Shown here: piece by piece, positions 10,901 to 21,515 of the stretch | How the letters are laid out: each line of letters opens with the position of its first letter | Numbering within the stretch: the first letter of the stretch is position 1 | Assembly (NCBI RefSeq): GCF_029784155.1 | Contig: NC_073693.1 | Location: 222,843,094 to 222,907,093 of the forward strand | DNA length: 64,000 bases | Reading direction: 5' to 3' | Origin: Uranotaenia lowii | Taxonomy: Eukaryota; Arthropoda; Insecta; Diptera; Culicidae | Position numbers and translations under genes: made by a program | Notes under the pieces: model-generated | Told to the model about the DNA's origin: nothing | The model's database searches: none | Seen by the model: only the letters and a program-made list of their open reading frames with translations

Positions 10901-12460
10901 TTTTCTGATTGCGATCCGGGGCTCCAGTTTTGATTGAAGTCGCGCAAAACGACTGCTAGACTAAACAACAACTACAGCAATTTGACCAGAGCTTTGTGCA
11001 GACAGACCGGGTAAAAATGGTTAGGTTTCCTATCAAGTAGATACCCGGCCGACCGCGGTAGCCGGCCTTATCTTGATTGAACGTGCCACTAATCCGGTGG
11101 TATTTTAAGCTCGAGGCAGAGGTTAGCTTTAAAAATTTCCCTTTCCATTTATAAATTTATATTTAGGTCTAAATTTTACATCCCATTGTAGTTTGGTTTC
11201 ATTTTAATTTGGAGCCACTATTTCATTTCATTACAGTTTTAAGCGTGAAATTATGCAAAACCAACAGTCCTGAAATTTAAACCTCGTCATAGATATTCGA
11301 TCATATCCTCTGAATTTGATCTGAAATTTTATCCAGAGTAAAGTCTCAGAAAGATTCCTCAACTCATCTGCCTTCCCTTGATTAGGTCGCGGATTATTTC
11401 TGAAATAAGGCTGGCTCCATTATGGTAAACACTGGGAGCCAGTTTGATCTAAAATGCAAATGAAACATTAGGTTAAATTTTCTACGACCTTCGTCAGTGC
11501 CTAATTACTATCACTGGCTCTCCTTCGACTCTCCAAAAGCATCCCAAAACCAACCAGAGCAATATGGCTTTGACATTTCCACGCGGGAGCTCCAATAAAA
11601 CCGCACTCCCCCACCGAGAGTATGGCATTAATAATTGCTATCAAAAACATTTGCTACATGCTGTTCTGGGACCGTGCTTCAACATTCAGAAAAGACGCGT
11701 CGAGGAGCCACGCGGCTGGCTGACGTTCATCGAATGGGATTGAACTGTCCCGATCGAATGAGAGTTTCCTCCGTAGTATAGGTAAGGTATAAAAGATGGG
11801 ACCAACCCAAGTCTCCGATGCCACCCCATCACATTCTTCTAGATGGCCCCCAACTCCCCCACCTCAAATGGGGAACGAATGAAATTTGGCGCGCAGTCAA
11901 CATAGTTTTTTTTCTCCCCTTTTGGTACCGGTATTTTCGCTTTTCCAACTTATGCTAAACCGGTTCGTTCGTTTTATTTTTTTTTTCTCAAACAGCATCC
12001 CCAACGCTCAATGACATCAGTCCGTCTGAATTCCTCACAATCGCAAACAACTATTTTTTTTCGTTTGATTTGGTCTTGCCCGGTGTTCGCAAACTTTTGA
12101 GAACAAGAATTTTCAGTTCGTATCGAGCGAGTTTTGAGCGGGTTTCCTTCCTCTCTCTTTTGTGGAGCAGCAATAGCATTTGAAGGGATGTTTTTGCATT
12201 TGGATGGACGGACGAACAAACGGATGGATGGTCTCCGGAATGTAATTTAGGTGAACCGAGTTCGATTTTCGTATTCACGAAAATGATAATTGACATTTTG
12301 GATGGTTTCTGGTTGCTGACTGCAAAGTGCAAAGAAGGGCTTGAGAAGACTGAATTTCCGAACTATATAGATCGATTATTTGCTGAATTTCGTAGAACAT
12401 TTTGAGAAGGGGAGAAATGCAAACTCTAAGTTTTTTTTAAAGTGCTGGAGATGTTTTTAG
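7951..12460. other. Mostly unique DNA without a recognised gene
   Basis: Open frames at 8358-8690 (110 aa), 10382-10654 and 12051-12332 resemble nothing I know and lack supporting context. There is a short GAC-type trinucleotide run at about 8632-8647. An imperfect GC-rich stem lies at 11026-11078. Single-copy DNA of this length between repeat clusters is compatible with intron or regulatory sequence. Confidence 0.45.
11026..11078. other. Imperfect GC-rich inverted repeat
   Basis: TCAAGTAGATACCCGGC on the left pairs imperfectly with GCCGGCCTTATCTTGA on the right across an 18-20-base loop. It is one of the few structured, GC-rich points in the unique stretch 7951-12460. No known small-RNA precursor is recognised. 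Confidence 0.3.
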
Positions 12461-12648
12461 CCATCTGAATTCACTGCTGGTTGCAGAGATTACATGATGA
12501 TGATTTTCTCACTTGAAGTCCGCGCGGGAGCAAAATCATTTCGAAATTTACAAACTTGGCAGGCTTTCTAACATACCCGATTTAAACTGACTTCAGACGA
12601 CATTTTAAACGATCTTTTCACTATGCAATTGGAATGGCGATTCGCAAT
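12461..12648. mobile_element. Family A dispersed repeat, partial copy 2
   Basis: It matches 6632-6835 over almost its whole length in the same orientation, with many substitutions and small gaps. No ends or target duplications are visible. Confidence 0.7.
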
Positions 12649-12867
12649 CAATTTCGAAATACCGTCAGGATTGTTGAACAACTCCCGAATCGCCCTGATT
12701 TATAAAATTGATCTTCAAGATATCTTGCACTGTCCTGATTAAAAAAAAAAAAAATAAAACATCCTAATAAGGATCGAATTTGTTTTTAAGTTATGATAAC
12801 ATCGAATTAATCTGCAACAAAATATTTAAACCCATTTGACGGATGGTAATTTTCGGTTTAGATGATA

Positions 12868-13246
12868 TTAAGAGTATCGGCAGCTGTAAGTGCTATCCCA
12901 GGTGTTAACCAGGTTCATATTCTAGGTCTTATTTTAGCTTTAGCAGCTCATTTGCGCACCGGTAAGTTTTAAACTTGTTTCCATTTTTGCCACTGGTGAC
13001 GCACTGATAGGTGTTGTTATTGTGTGTTGCTATTTTCTTTTGTAAATTTGTCCTACACACCTTAGACCTTAGCTTCCCTAAAATCTGAAGCTGATCGGTA
13101 TTCAAATTTGGCTCCTGGCTCGCTTTTTTATCACCCAGGAGCAAAATATCATTTGGTTTGAAACCTTGCGGTGCGCCGTCGAAGTGTCAAAATGGAGTGT
13201 TATTATAGCAATAGCTTTGACACCTGATCGCTGCTAATACTCTAAT
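12868..13246. mobile_element. Family B MITE, copy 1
   Basis: The ends are inverted repeats: AGAGTATCGGCAGC at 12871-12884 and GCTGCTAATACTCT at 13230-13243. The body shares long blocks with 15850-16156, including AAGTGCTATCCCAGGTGTTAAC, TGCGCACCGGTAAGT and GCCACTGGTGACGC. It is about 70 bp longer than copy 2. There is no protein-coding capacity. The TTA/TAA context at the ends is suggestive of a short A/T target duplication, but this is not decisive. Confidence 0.8.
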
Positions 13247-13279
13247 ATAGTGTTTTTCGATATAAACTGTACTTCCCCT

Positions 13280-13833
13280 ACTCGCATAACAGTCCCATAT
13301 GAATTTTCGTCATTTTTTATCTAACCTGACAGTTCGTCATTTTGAACATAGGGCTTCAATATAAAACAATAAAAAAAGAGATTTTGTTCTAGAAATTTTG
13401 AAAAACAAAAAACATGTGGCTGTCCCATATGGAGTATACCCGCATAACAGTCCCATATGTGAAATGCCACGGATTTGGTTACTTTTCAATGCTTTTTTCG
13501 GCGAAATAGTCTTTGAATTATTGCTTTGAATCATTTAAAAAAGATTTAACTCAATTGATGTCGAATTATGCACCCTAGTTTTCGAAGCCAGGTCAGTAAG
13601 AAGGAAGGAATGTCTTCCTACGTGAAAATCTATCAGATGCAATCAAAAATCGTAAAATGATTCTACTTACAATGCGGAATTCACGATTTATTTCCAAAAG
13701 TGTGTTTCTTTTAATAAAAATTGTATTTAAAGGTTCAAAAATGATCAAATTTAAGTCTTAGAAAAAAGCTTGGTGAGAAAAACATATTCTGTATGGGAGG
13801 TTTTAAATATGCTCGCATACCAGTCCCATAACG
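13280..13833. repeat. Scattered GCATAACAGTCCCATAT motifs
   Basis: The motif occurs at about 13284-13300 and again at about 13442-13458. A partial copy lies at about 13422-13431 and a diverged copy (GCATACCAGTCCCATAA) at about 13815-13831. All are in the same orientation at irregular spacing. No terminal repeats tie them to a transposon. An open frame at 13337-13534 (minus) is not convincing. Confidence 0.55.
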
Positions 13834-13896
13834 AAAAAATTGGTGCTCCCGACCTTACCAATGACCCAATTTCAAAAATGTAGTGTATTCGAAAAA

Positions 13897-15096
13897 AATG
13901 CAACACTTTGTTTGTAGAAAACTTTTGAATGCATAGAAGTAAATTGATGAAATTTTCAGCAAAGTTTTCCGGTAATGTAATGTTTACATATGTAAATTTT
14001 CGAGATGTTCTGTCTAGTGGTTTTTAAGATAGCGTCCAAAGAAGAAATTTTTCGACTTTAAGTTTTGGGCAACACGTGTGCCATCTATGATGCATACTAT
14101 GGATCACCTTTTTTTTCAAATCAAGGCTATTTCAGATTACGTTTGCTGTTTCCTGGAGCTTCAAAACCTTCAAAATATCTCAAAATTCTGAATTTCGTCG
14201 AATTTATAACTAATTTAGCCGATTGTCCTCCTTCGGCTCAAAAACAACAAATATGACTTTTTACCACTTCACCACCGTTTTTGTGTAATGGCTCTTAAAT
14301 AGAGTATGAACTTTGTGGGACCTATTGAAGTGCTTTGCAGAGAAAACGATCGCAGTCTTCTTTGTGTTCTTAGCAATTCATCGTGTCAATCGTTATGAAA
14401 CACTGAGTAATTTCCAGTTTCCACAGAACATTAGCCTCCTCAAGTATTAGACAATTTTTCAATTTTTTCTACTTGTTTTTTTTCGGGAAAACTTGTAAAC
14501 TAAAAGTTTCTGGTTAGTAACCTGCCAGGTGACCTCTAAATGATTCGTTTTGCTGTCCATTACGTCCATTTTCAAACTATCTCCCCACAAGCAGTCCATA
14601 TATTTTGCGCACGATTTGACCACCGTATTTTAATTATTTCAAAGGTGGGCAGCTTTTCTACCTTGTAGAAATAAAGTCAGGCCTATTTATAAGTCAGCTA
14701 GACAAACCAGTGAAAGAAATTTTACTTTTTTATCACTTCCTCTATTCATATTTTCGGATCGAACTTGAAAAAAACCTCTAAAATTACTCTCACTTCATGG
14801 GATCAATAACCTTCGCTTTTATTCAAATTTTAGTTCACAATTGGGTCCTCATAGTCGATTGTTTATTGGGTCGAATAGTTGATTTCCAGCTGTTTTTGGA
14901 TCTCCCACTGGGACTTTTCTGGATTTTTCCTGCCCAAAAAAAAAAATTGTCAATGAACTTCAGTATTGGACGCTATCTCAAAAACCACTTGACAGATTGC
15001 AACCAAATTTTGTACACGTACACATTACATTACTAAGTAGCTTTACGGAGAATTTCATCAATTCATTCAATGATGAACTATCACAAAAGGTGTTGA
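13897..15096. mobile_element. Long imperfect-TIR foldback element (about 1.2 kb)
   Basis: The best-conserved parts of the inverted arms are 13942-14040 and 14966-15063: both read GATGAAATT...GTAATGTAATG...GTGGTTTTT(A/G)AGATAGCGTCCAA on opposite strands. Weaker matching extends outward to about 13897 and 15096 (CAACACTTTG against the complement of AAAGGTGTTG). The interior has no recognisable transposase. It resembles other foldback or MITE elements in this window in structure only. Confidence 0.7.
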
Positions 15097-15244
15097 TCAG
15101 GGATGCCGTCCGAATAAATTTTCATCACTTTTTTCTATAATTTTCGCACAATGATAAAAAGACTATTTGAGAAATCTGATTAGATCTTTTTTGTTCAGTA
15201 CAGTTCTTTTGATATAAGATACAAACAATAGTAGTCGATAGATA

Positions 15245-15395
15245 TTGTGAATTCAAATAACATTTTTAGAAACGTCGCTGGTAAACTGGCAACAAAACAC
15301 AGACTTCCGACAATCTAATACTTCACTTTTCTTTGTCGGAAGTCTTTCGGAAGTCGGAATTTCCGAAGTAAAATTTAGTACTGGCGCTATTATAT
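15245..15395 (+). mobile_element. Family D repeat, copy 1
   Basis: GAAACGTCGCTGG...GGCAACAAAACACAGACTT...TACTGGCGCTATTAT matches 47617-47735 in reverse orientation. It contains an internal short palindromic stretch around the TCGGAAGTC repeats (about 15345-15367). It is non-coding. Confidence 0.7.
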
Positions 15396-15849
15396 ATGTT
15401 GAAGTTAATTTGGCGTAATTCAGAATCGCTTTTATTTAACTTTACAATAATCGGGGAAGAATTTATGTTGATTTATGCTCGATGAAAATGTATTAGCTTT
15501 TTTATATTTATAGTACCTAGTTGCAAAACAAAAATTAAATTAATTTATTTTAATTATGATTTAATCTCTCAAATTCACATTCAAGCAGATATACTAGAAC
15601 CGATATACACCACTTAACGAGAAATCGGGAGACACGAATAGCGCTATCTGGCGACAGAAATGGAACTATTACACTGTGAATTTTTTCGGAGCTTTGATCA
15701 GAGATGCCAGGTGTCCTGATTTTTCAATTGACAATCGCAAAAAGTGTGGCGTAGCATATAGAAAAGGCGGAAGTAAAATGATTACTATTTGAATAAATAT
15801 GAATTATTCAGCGCATATTCTTACAATTCTTAAAACATTGTCTAAACCC

Positions 15850-16156
15850 TTAAAGCATCGGCAGCGATAAGTGCTATCCCAGGTGTTAACCCCGGAAACA
15901 TTCTAGGTCCTTTTTTAGCTTTAGCAGTACATTTGCGCACCGGTAAGTGCTAAACTGGTTTCCATTTTAGCCACTGGTGACGCTCCGATAGGTGTTGTTG
16001 TTTTTTGATGCTATTTCCTTTTGTTAGCATCTGTCAAATCAGGAGCTGGTCGGTATTCAAATATTGCTCCTGGCTTGCTTTTTCAATACTGAGGAGCAAG
16101 TGTCAAAATTGAGTGTTATTATAGCTTTGACACCTGACCGCTGCTGATACTCTTAA
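15850..16156. mobile_element. Family B MITE, copy 2 (307 bp)
   Basis: The ends are TTAAAGCATCGGCAGC (15850-15865) and the complement of TTAAGAGTATCAGCAGC (about 16140-16156). The body is homologous to 12868-13246 in the same orientation. The shared ends define a terminal inverted repeat of about 16 bp with consensus TTAAGAGTATCGGCAGC. Confidence 0.8.
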
Positions 16157-17130
16157 ACATCGTGATTGTAATATTCCTATCGATTTAGCGCAAAGTTTAA
16201 AAAAAGAAAGAATGAGAAGGGAATGTAATTAGAATCATAAACTTTAAGGACAAGAATTCGTAATAAATGACTAATTTATTATGACTTCATAAATAACTAA
16301 AAATACATTGATTTACGACACTCGCCATAAAATCTGCCTGCATAGATTTTAGACTTTTGCATTGCAAATTTCCGCCAACACTTAACAAGAAAGCAAACAA
16401 ACTACATATTCTTAATCAAACATTTGCGCCTTTTAGTTTCTTGAAATCAAATTTCATAAATTTTATTTCATCTTTGTCTTTATTTCAAGTTTTTAACAAC
16501 GATCCGTTACCTAGAATATGTCATACAAAACGGCAAATCAAAATAAGCGGAAGCTTAATACAAATTTTAAAAGCTTAGCTAAGAGACGAAAATTAAATAT
16601 AGATAAAGTAATAAAACAATTGAAATTCAAAAATGGTTATTATTAATTTTTCCTAGTTATATTTAAACAGTTTTTTGTGTTTTGGAATATCATTTGTTTT
16701 GCAATAGTAAAAAATAATAAAAACGTTTCATTTCAAAACCAATATACATGCCAATACCAATATAATTTCGTCACATACCATGGCGGGAACAGAATTTTTC
16801 CTTCTTGGTTAATTAATTAAAAAAAATGTGCTTAAATTTTGTTTTCTCCTTGATAATCGTTTCTGTGAAACTATTTCAGCTGTGATTTTTTATTTGTTTA
16901 GTTTTTTGTTTTGCGTTCACGTGCACAAATAAATGATGGGAAAACATTAAGAAATATATCGCATTCCGATTATTCATTGCGAATCGAATGAGTTTTTTTT
17001 ATTTATTTCAGTACAATTGGTTTGAATTTGAAAGAAAAAACAATTCTGTTGCATACATTTGTCTCAATTAATAAAAATAAAAATCAATCTGTGCCCTTTC
17101 AAAATGTTAATCTGGAGTTGTCAAAATGCT
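16157..17130. other. AT-rich DNA, nothing recognised
   Basis: Long A/T runs and no supported gene. The 73-aa frame at 16357-16578 is a chance frame in AT-rich sequence. No repeat partner was noticed elsewhere in the window. Confidence 0.45.
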
Positions 17131-17914
17131 GATCAGGGATGCCGTCCGAACATATTTTCATCACTTTTTTGTTTAGTTTAGGAACACATAAAAAAAATAA
17201 ATTCCGCTCATTTAAGAAATGAATTCAAAATTCGCACCACCAGCCTTTACTTCTTTCATGTTTTTCAGAAGATATGTCACAAGTCTCTCAGGCATGATTC
17301 CAAGTCCATAATCAGAAAACATGGATATTAGTTGTTAGCTTTTTGTTTTTTTTTGGCATTTCTGAAAAGCTTTGTTAAAATTGATTTTTTTAATCAATTC
17401 ATTAATTATAAACATTCAAGAGAGATTATTGTCATGTTATTGCTGGATAAAAGCTCGGTATAATGTCCTTTGACCTAAGATCTGGATTTGATAAATGATC
17501 TAACAAACTTTATAGTTTGATAATGATAAACCAATTTGTTTGAAAATGTTCAAATATTAACAAGAAAAATCTAGCATGAGACAATAACAATACCATCTTT
17601 TAATACGAATCGTTTAAAACCCCATTTTTTGCCAAATTGAAAAGCGACTCCCGTCATCTAGTAAAGAGAAAACAACGATATTTCTACGTAAATTTCGTGA
17701 TATTTTTTTCCTTAACTATTATTAGTAAGCAAAATTTTGATAAACAGTTAAGCAGTCGACCGATTGAATTTAAAATCTTTTTCTTAAAAAAACACTTTAT
17801 GTGCATCCAAATCTATGTATTTTTTGAAACAATAAAATTTGTTGGTTTACTAAAATTTTTATGGTGCAAGAATAGAAACAAACAATTTCATTTTTTATAA
17901 CTGGCATCCCTGAT
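17131..17914. mobile_element. Element with TGATCAGGGATGCC inverted ends
   Basis: The left end TGATCAGGGATGCC begins at about 17131 and the complementary GGCATCCCTGATCA ends near 17914. The same left-end text followed by CGTCCGAA and TTTTCATCACTTTTTT also occurs at about 15093-15130, so the family is dispersed. The interior has no recognised protein; the 87-aa frame at 17637-17900 is AT-rich and unsupported. Confidence 0.6.
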
Positions 17915-18634
17915 CAAGTCGAGTCGGAATACACGCTATTCACAAGTTAGACGAATTTCTCGAATTAATGCTTCCATTTTGTCCGCTAGAGGATGCTGAT
18001 GGTGTCGCCTTCTCATTATATGAAGAAAATAAGTGTGGTGAATATTGTTTCAATTATATTTGATTCAAGTTTGACAAATCCACGTCCTTACAAAAATAGT
18101 GATGCAAATTTGCTTCTTAAAAGAATTTATAACCTTTTGTTTTTTTTGGTGCGGGATATGATTTGTAAGCATTGAATTTTTGAACCTGGTTAAAAAATTA
18201 TGAACATTAAAAAGAAATTTTTACTATCGTTCCTCCATGATGGATCCAAGCTGTGTTTAATTTTCTATTATTTATGATAGAGATTTGATAAATGGGCTAA
18301 CAAACCACATATTTTGATGGCGATTAGTCAATCAATTTTGAAATTTCCAGATTGTAACAATAAAAACCTAGCACAGTATAAAAACAACACAATTTTTTCA
18401 TTCAAAATCGTCGGAAAAAACAATTGTCTAGAATGACTAGATTGGATTGTGCAGTATTGTTAGTTACATTTAAATGTATCAGTGGATATTTTTTTTCGGA
18501 ATTTTATGTCTTACCAATTCTTAGACAAATGTATTTCATAACTATTTTTGGTGCCTCTAACTAACACATAGGTACATACCTTTTAAATTTTCATACACTA
18601 TAGTTCAAAAAAGGCTTCTTTTTATTAAGTTTAA

Positions 18635-18905
18635 CCACAGAGAACAGACGTACAAGCTATTTCATGAAACTTGTGTAAAATTTCCAACGAACATTTTAAC
18701 CAATTTTTCCTTTTTAGCTTAGTCACCAGATGTCTCCAAATACACCAAAGAGAACTGTGAAAATGTTATTTGTAACTTCTGAACGGCGCAATAGATGACA
18801 CTGTTTCAAGTCAATTTTCAACGTGTTTTTTGGGTGTCAGCATTTGAAATTTTACACACTTTTTTAAAGATTTTTTGTTCGAGCTTGTACGTCTGTTCTC
18901 TGTGG
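18635..18905. mobile_element. 271-bp MITE with 23-bp perfect TIRs
   Basis: The element begins CCACAGAGAACAGACGTACA and ends with its exact complement; about 23 bp match at each end (to AAGCT). It is flanked by TTTAA on both sides (18630-18634 and 18906-18910). The interior has no coding capacity. TTAA-containing target sites are used by piggyBac-like elements, but these ends do not match the CCC-type piggyBac consensus that I know, so the superfamily is left open. Confidence 0.85.
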
Positions 18906-18979
18906 TTTAACCACGTTAAACTTACTGGAGTTCAGCTAAAAAAACTCATCCGTCATCTAGTATAGAGTAGTACCTTTAT

Positions 18980-19038
18980 ATATATTATTTATTTATTTGA
19001 AACGGCTCATACCTTGAGGCTTTAAGGAGCCAAACTAA
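18980..19038 (-). mobile_element. Truncated non-LTR retrotransposon 3' tail with 14-bp TSD
   Basis: The 14-mer AGTAGTACCTTTAT occurs perfectly at 18966-18979 and 19039-19052. Between them are 59 bp which, on the minus strand, read like the 3' end of a LINE: GGCTCCTTAAAGCC...GGTATGAGCCGTTTC followed by a short AATA repeat tail. This is a classic severely 5'-truncated insertion made by target-primed reverse transcription. The source clade cannot be named from 59 bp. Confidence 0.8.
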
Positions 19039-19439
19039 AGTAGTACCTTTATGCCAAAAAAAAAACTAATTTAATGAATATCATTTTTATTACCTGTTGA
19101 TTTGCAAAAAAATTATGCAAAGCTGAGCAGTTTCTTTTTCTATCTAAGGCTATTGATCATTCTAAATCATTTGATTTGAAATTGAAATTACATCGCAAGC
19201 AAAATCTTCTAATCAACTGGGTGATCGACAATAAAACCTCATAAGAAATTCATCAAGTATAACTGGCCTATGACTAAGTTGTGTCCGGAATACACTCTAT
19301 ATCAAAGTTATACGAATTTCTTGAATTTCTGCTTCCATTTTGTCCGCTAGAGGATGCGAATGCTGTCGCCTTTTCGTTGTATGGAGAAAACTACTTTGGT
19401 AAATATTGGTGAAGTATATTTGGTTTTAGCACATTTTTG

Positions 19440-21060
19440 GCATACAACTAGCTTAAGTTTTCCAGAATGCCCGGTATTATTTGCTCTTGCCCGGATATTT
19501 GCAACATAATTTTGGAAAGGTCCGGTTCCTTTCCGGTTGTTCGGATTTCATTTAAAAAAGCCCGGAATTTGTCCGAATTTATTCACTTTGTTTAAAATAT
19601 CAGGATAGTGATGTATGCCAGATAAGAAGCAACATGCAAAATATGGTGAAATGAAAAGTCGATAATTTATGGAGTAATGTATTTGGCAAACTTGCTCATA
19701 TTGATAACAAAATGAAATCTCGGTTTGAAAAAAAAATGAAAATTTTGTGCCTGGGAATAGAAAAAGAGTTTTTTTCTACCAGGAGTACAAATTCTGAATT
19801 GGGTCTAAATCCAAAAAGGAAAACATTTATAATCTTCTCAGTAATGTGAAGATACACGTGAGCTTTTGAAACAAAAATTGAACTCCAAAGCTCGCAGAGT
19901 TTTTTGGAAATGGGAAAGATGGCTCTATTGTTTTAGAGTGTACAACATATGAAAATATTGAATATGTAAGAGATGGAATGGACAAAGATCTTTGAGATAA
20001 ATATAGAGCGCTGTTATTCCCCTTCCAGCAAGACCAAGGATTAAAATTATGGGAATGAGTGACAAATATTCGCCGGAAAAAAATGACTGAGATTATTAAG
20101 GATCAAAATGATCTAATAATTGACTATGTGAACGTTATCAAAAGTTTTGAGGATCCACGCTTTAAATATAACAAATAGGTACAACTTTATTATAGAAGTA
20201 GACATAGCGACTTACAATAATCTGAACGCATTGAAACGTGTTAATATTGAGCGTTTATATTCGTTTATTTCGAAACCAAAAACACTGAAAACATCCACTT
20301 TTCATTCGCCAAAATTTTCCAACAGCTCGAAAAAATAAGCGAATTGCCAGATAATAAAAAAATACACACAAAAAAACTACACCATCAATACACATACACA
20401 ACAACTGATTTTTGATCAACACAAAATAAGTGAAAAGTGAAGACTGTGCTAAAAGTTCGATGCTGTGGAAAATTAATCCCAAAATCACTAGACAAACAGA
20501 TTTTTATCTGCAAACATCTGTACGCAGTAACTCGATACACTACACTTATATCTAAAAACACGAATTAAATTAAATTATTCGGAAAACAGATCAAAAGACA
20601 GCTATACACGACCAGCCGAATCGACACTCACAAGAAAACGGCATCTTTTCGGTAAAAAAGCATAAATTATAATCAGCAGAACTAACTAAATAAACACTAA
20701 TTTAGTCCCTTAAGAAGATCCAATAAGGATCGAAACGTTGGAAACGTAAATCAACTAAAAACAAGACTGCAAGCCGAAAAAACTCCCCGAAAAGAAACCA
20801 AAAACACGATTCAAATTCTACCTATGTATTTAGATGAAAATAAAAGTTTTGTGTTTTTAGTCTTGATTTTCGTTGATTAATTTCTGTGTTTTGGCCAGAT
20901 TTTCTCGGATATTGCCCGGTTTTTTAAGATAAAAATTTGGAAATGAAATGCCCGGATTTTGCCAAGTTTTTAGATAAAATTGCCAAAATGTGTCCGGCCC
21001 GGATACTGTCGGGATAAATTCTGGAAACCTTAGATCAGCTACAATTCGCATTTAAATATT
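19440..21060. mobile_element. Foldback-like segment with CCCGG-rich inverted arms
   Basis: The left arm (about 19450-19600) has TTTTCCAGAATGCCCGG and TGCCCGGATATTTGCAA. The right arm (about 20880-21035), read on the minus strand, has TTTCCAGAATTTATCCCG and GCCCGGACA-type text. The arms match in scattered blocks only. Between them, 19620-20880 is AT-rich with no recognised protein. It includes the hammerhead-like motif at 20701-20759. I cannot tell whether the motif belongs to this element or to a separate insertion. Confidence 0.45.
20701..20759 (+). ncRNA. Hammerhead-ribozyme-like motif (type I layout), core substituted
   Basis: Stem I is TTTAGT (20701-20706) with ACTAAA (20754-20759), containing an asymmetric internal loop (2 and about 5 bases). 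The core box is CTTAAGA (20709-20715), against the consensus CUGANGA. Stem II is GATCC/GGATC (20717-20721 and 20727-20731) with a 5-base loop, preceded by one unpaired A. GAAA follows at 20732-20735. Stem III is ACGTT/AACGT (20735-20739 and 20743-20747) with a 3-base loop, then the cleavage-site triplet GTA ending at 20748. The only core deviation is G5 to U, which would abolish or strongly weaken cleavage. Minimal type I hammerheads with an internal loop in stem I are known from Penelope-like retroelements. Assignment to them is inference; no PLE protein was seen. Confidence 0.5.
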
Positions 21061-21515
21061 CCAACCCCTTCATTTGGTGTAAGTCACCATAATTTTTGTA
21101 AGCTAAGTGAAGGACCATGCCAAATTAGGACCGATGAAAATGGTTGTTTTTGAGGTTGTTTTCCAAAACTGACAACTGTTAGTGAAACATCCATTGCGCA
21201 TGCTGTTTCGGAATTTCAGACTAAATTTCAGCTGAAGTTTCTGATATTTCTTGTCCTTTCGATGGAGCATTAGTTTTTTTCACATAATTGTTCCAACTCT
21301 AATCGCATGTTTAAAAGTTGTAATAAAACGACATTTCGTTTACATTTTTGATGTTGTTTTTTACCTGGATTGATTAAGCTTGTCATTTGAGTTCTGTTTC
21401 AAATATTAGCGGTTTTTTGCTATGAAGACTACTAGAACTTTTTTCCATTAAACTTAGGAGTACAGGTAATAAAGATAAACTTAGAAAATGTTTAATGCTT
21501 GCGATGAAATTTGGG

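Larger units (their letters stand above)
17455..19435 (+). repeat. Degenerate direct duplication, unit about 0.8-1.3 kb
   Basis: Three landmarks recur in the same order. First, GATTTGATAAATG-CTAACAAAC lies at about 17488 and 18286. Second, CGTCATCTAGTA-AGAG lies at about 17650 and 18952. Third, CTTCCATTTTGTCCGCTAGAGGATG lies at about 17970 and 19340. The second unit is longer because it contains the 271-bp MITE at 18635-18905 and the 59-bp retroposed tail at 18980-19038. The duplication therefore predates both insertions, or both hit one copy only. Confidence 0.65.
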
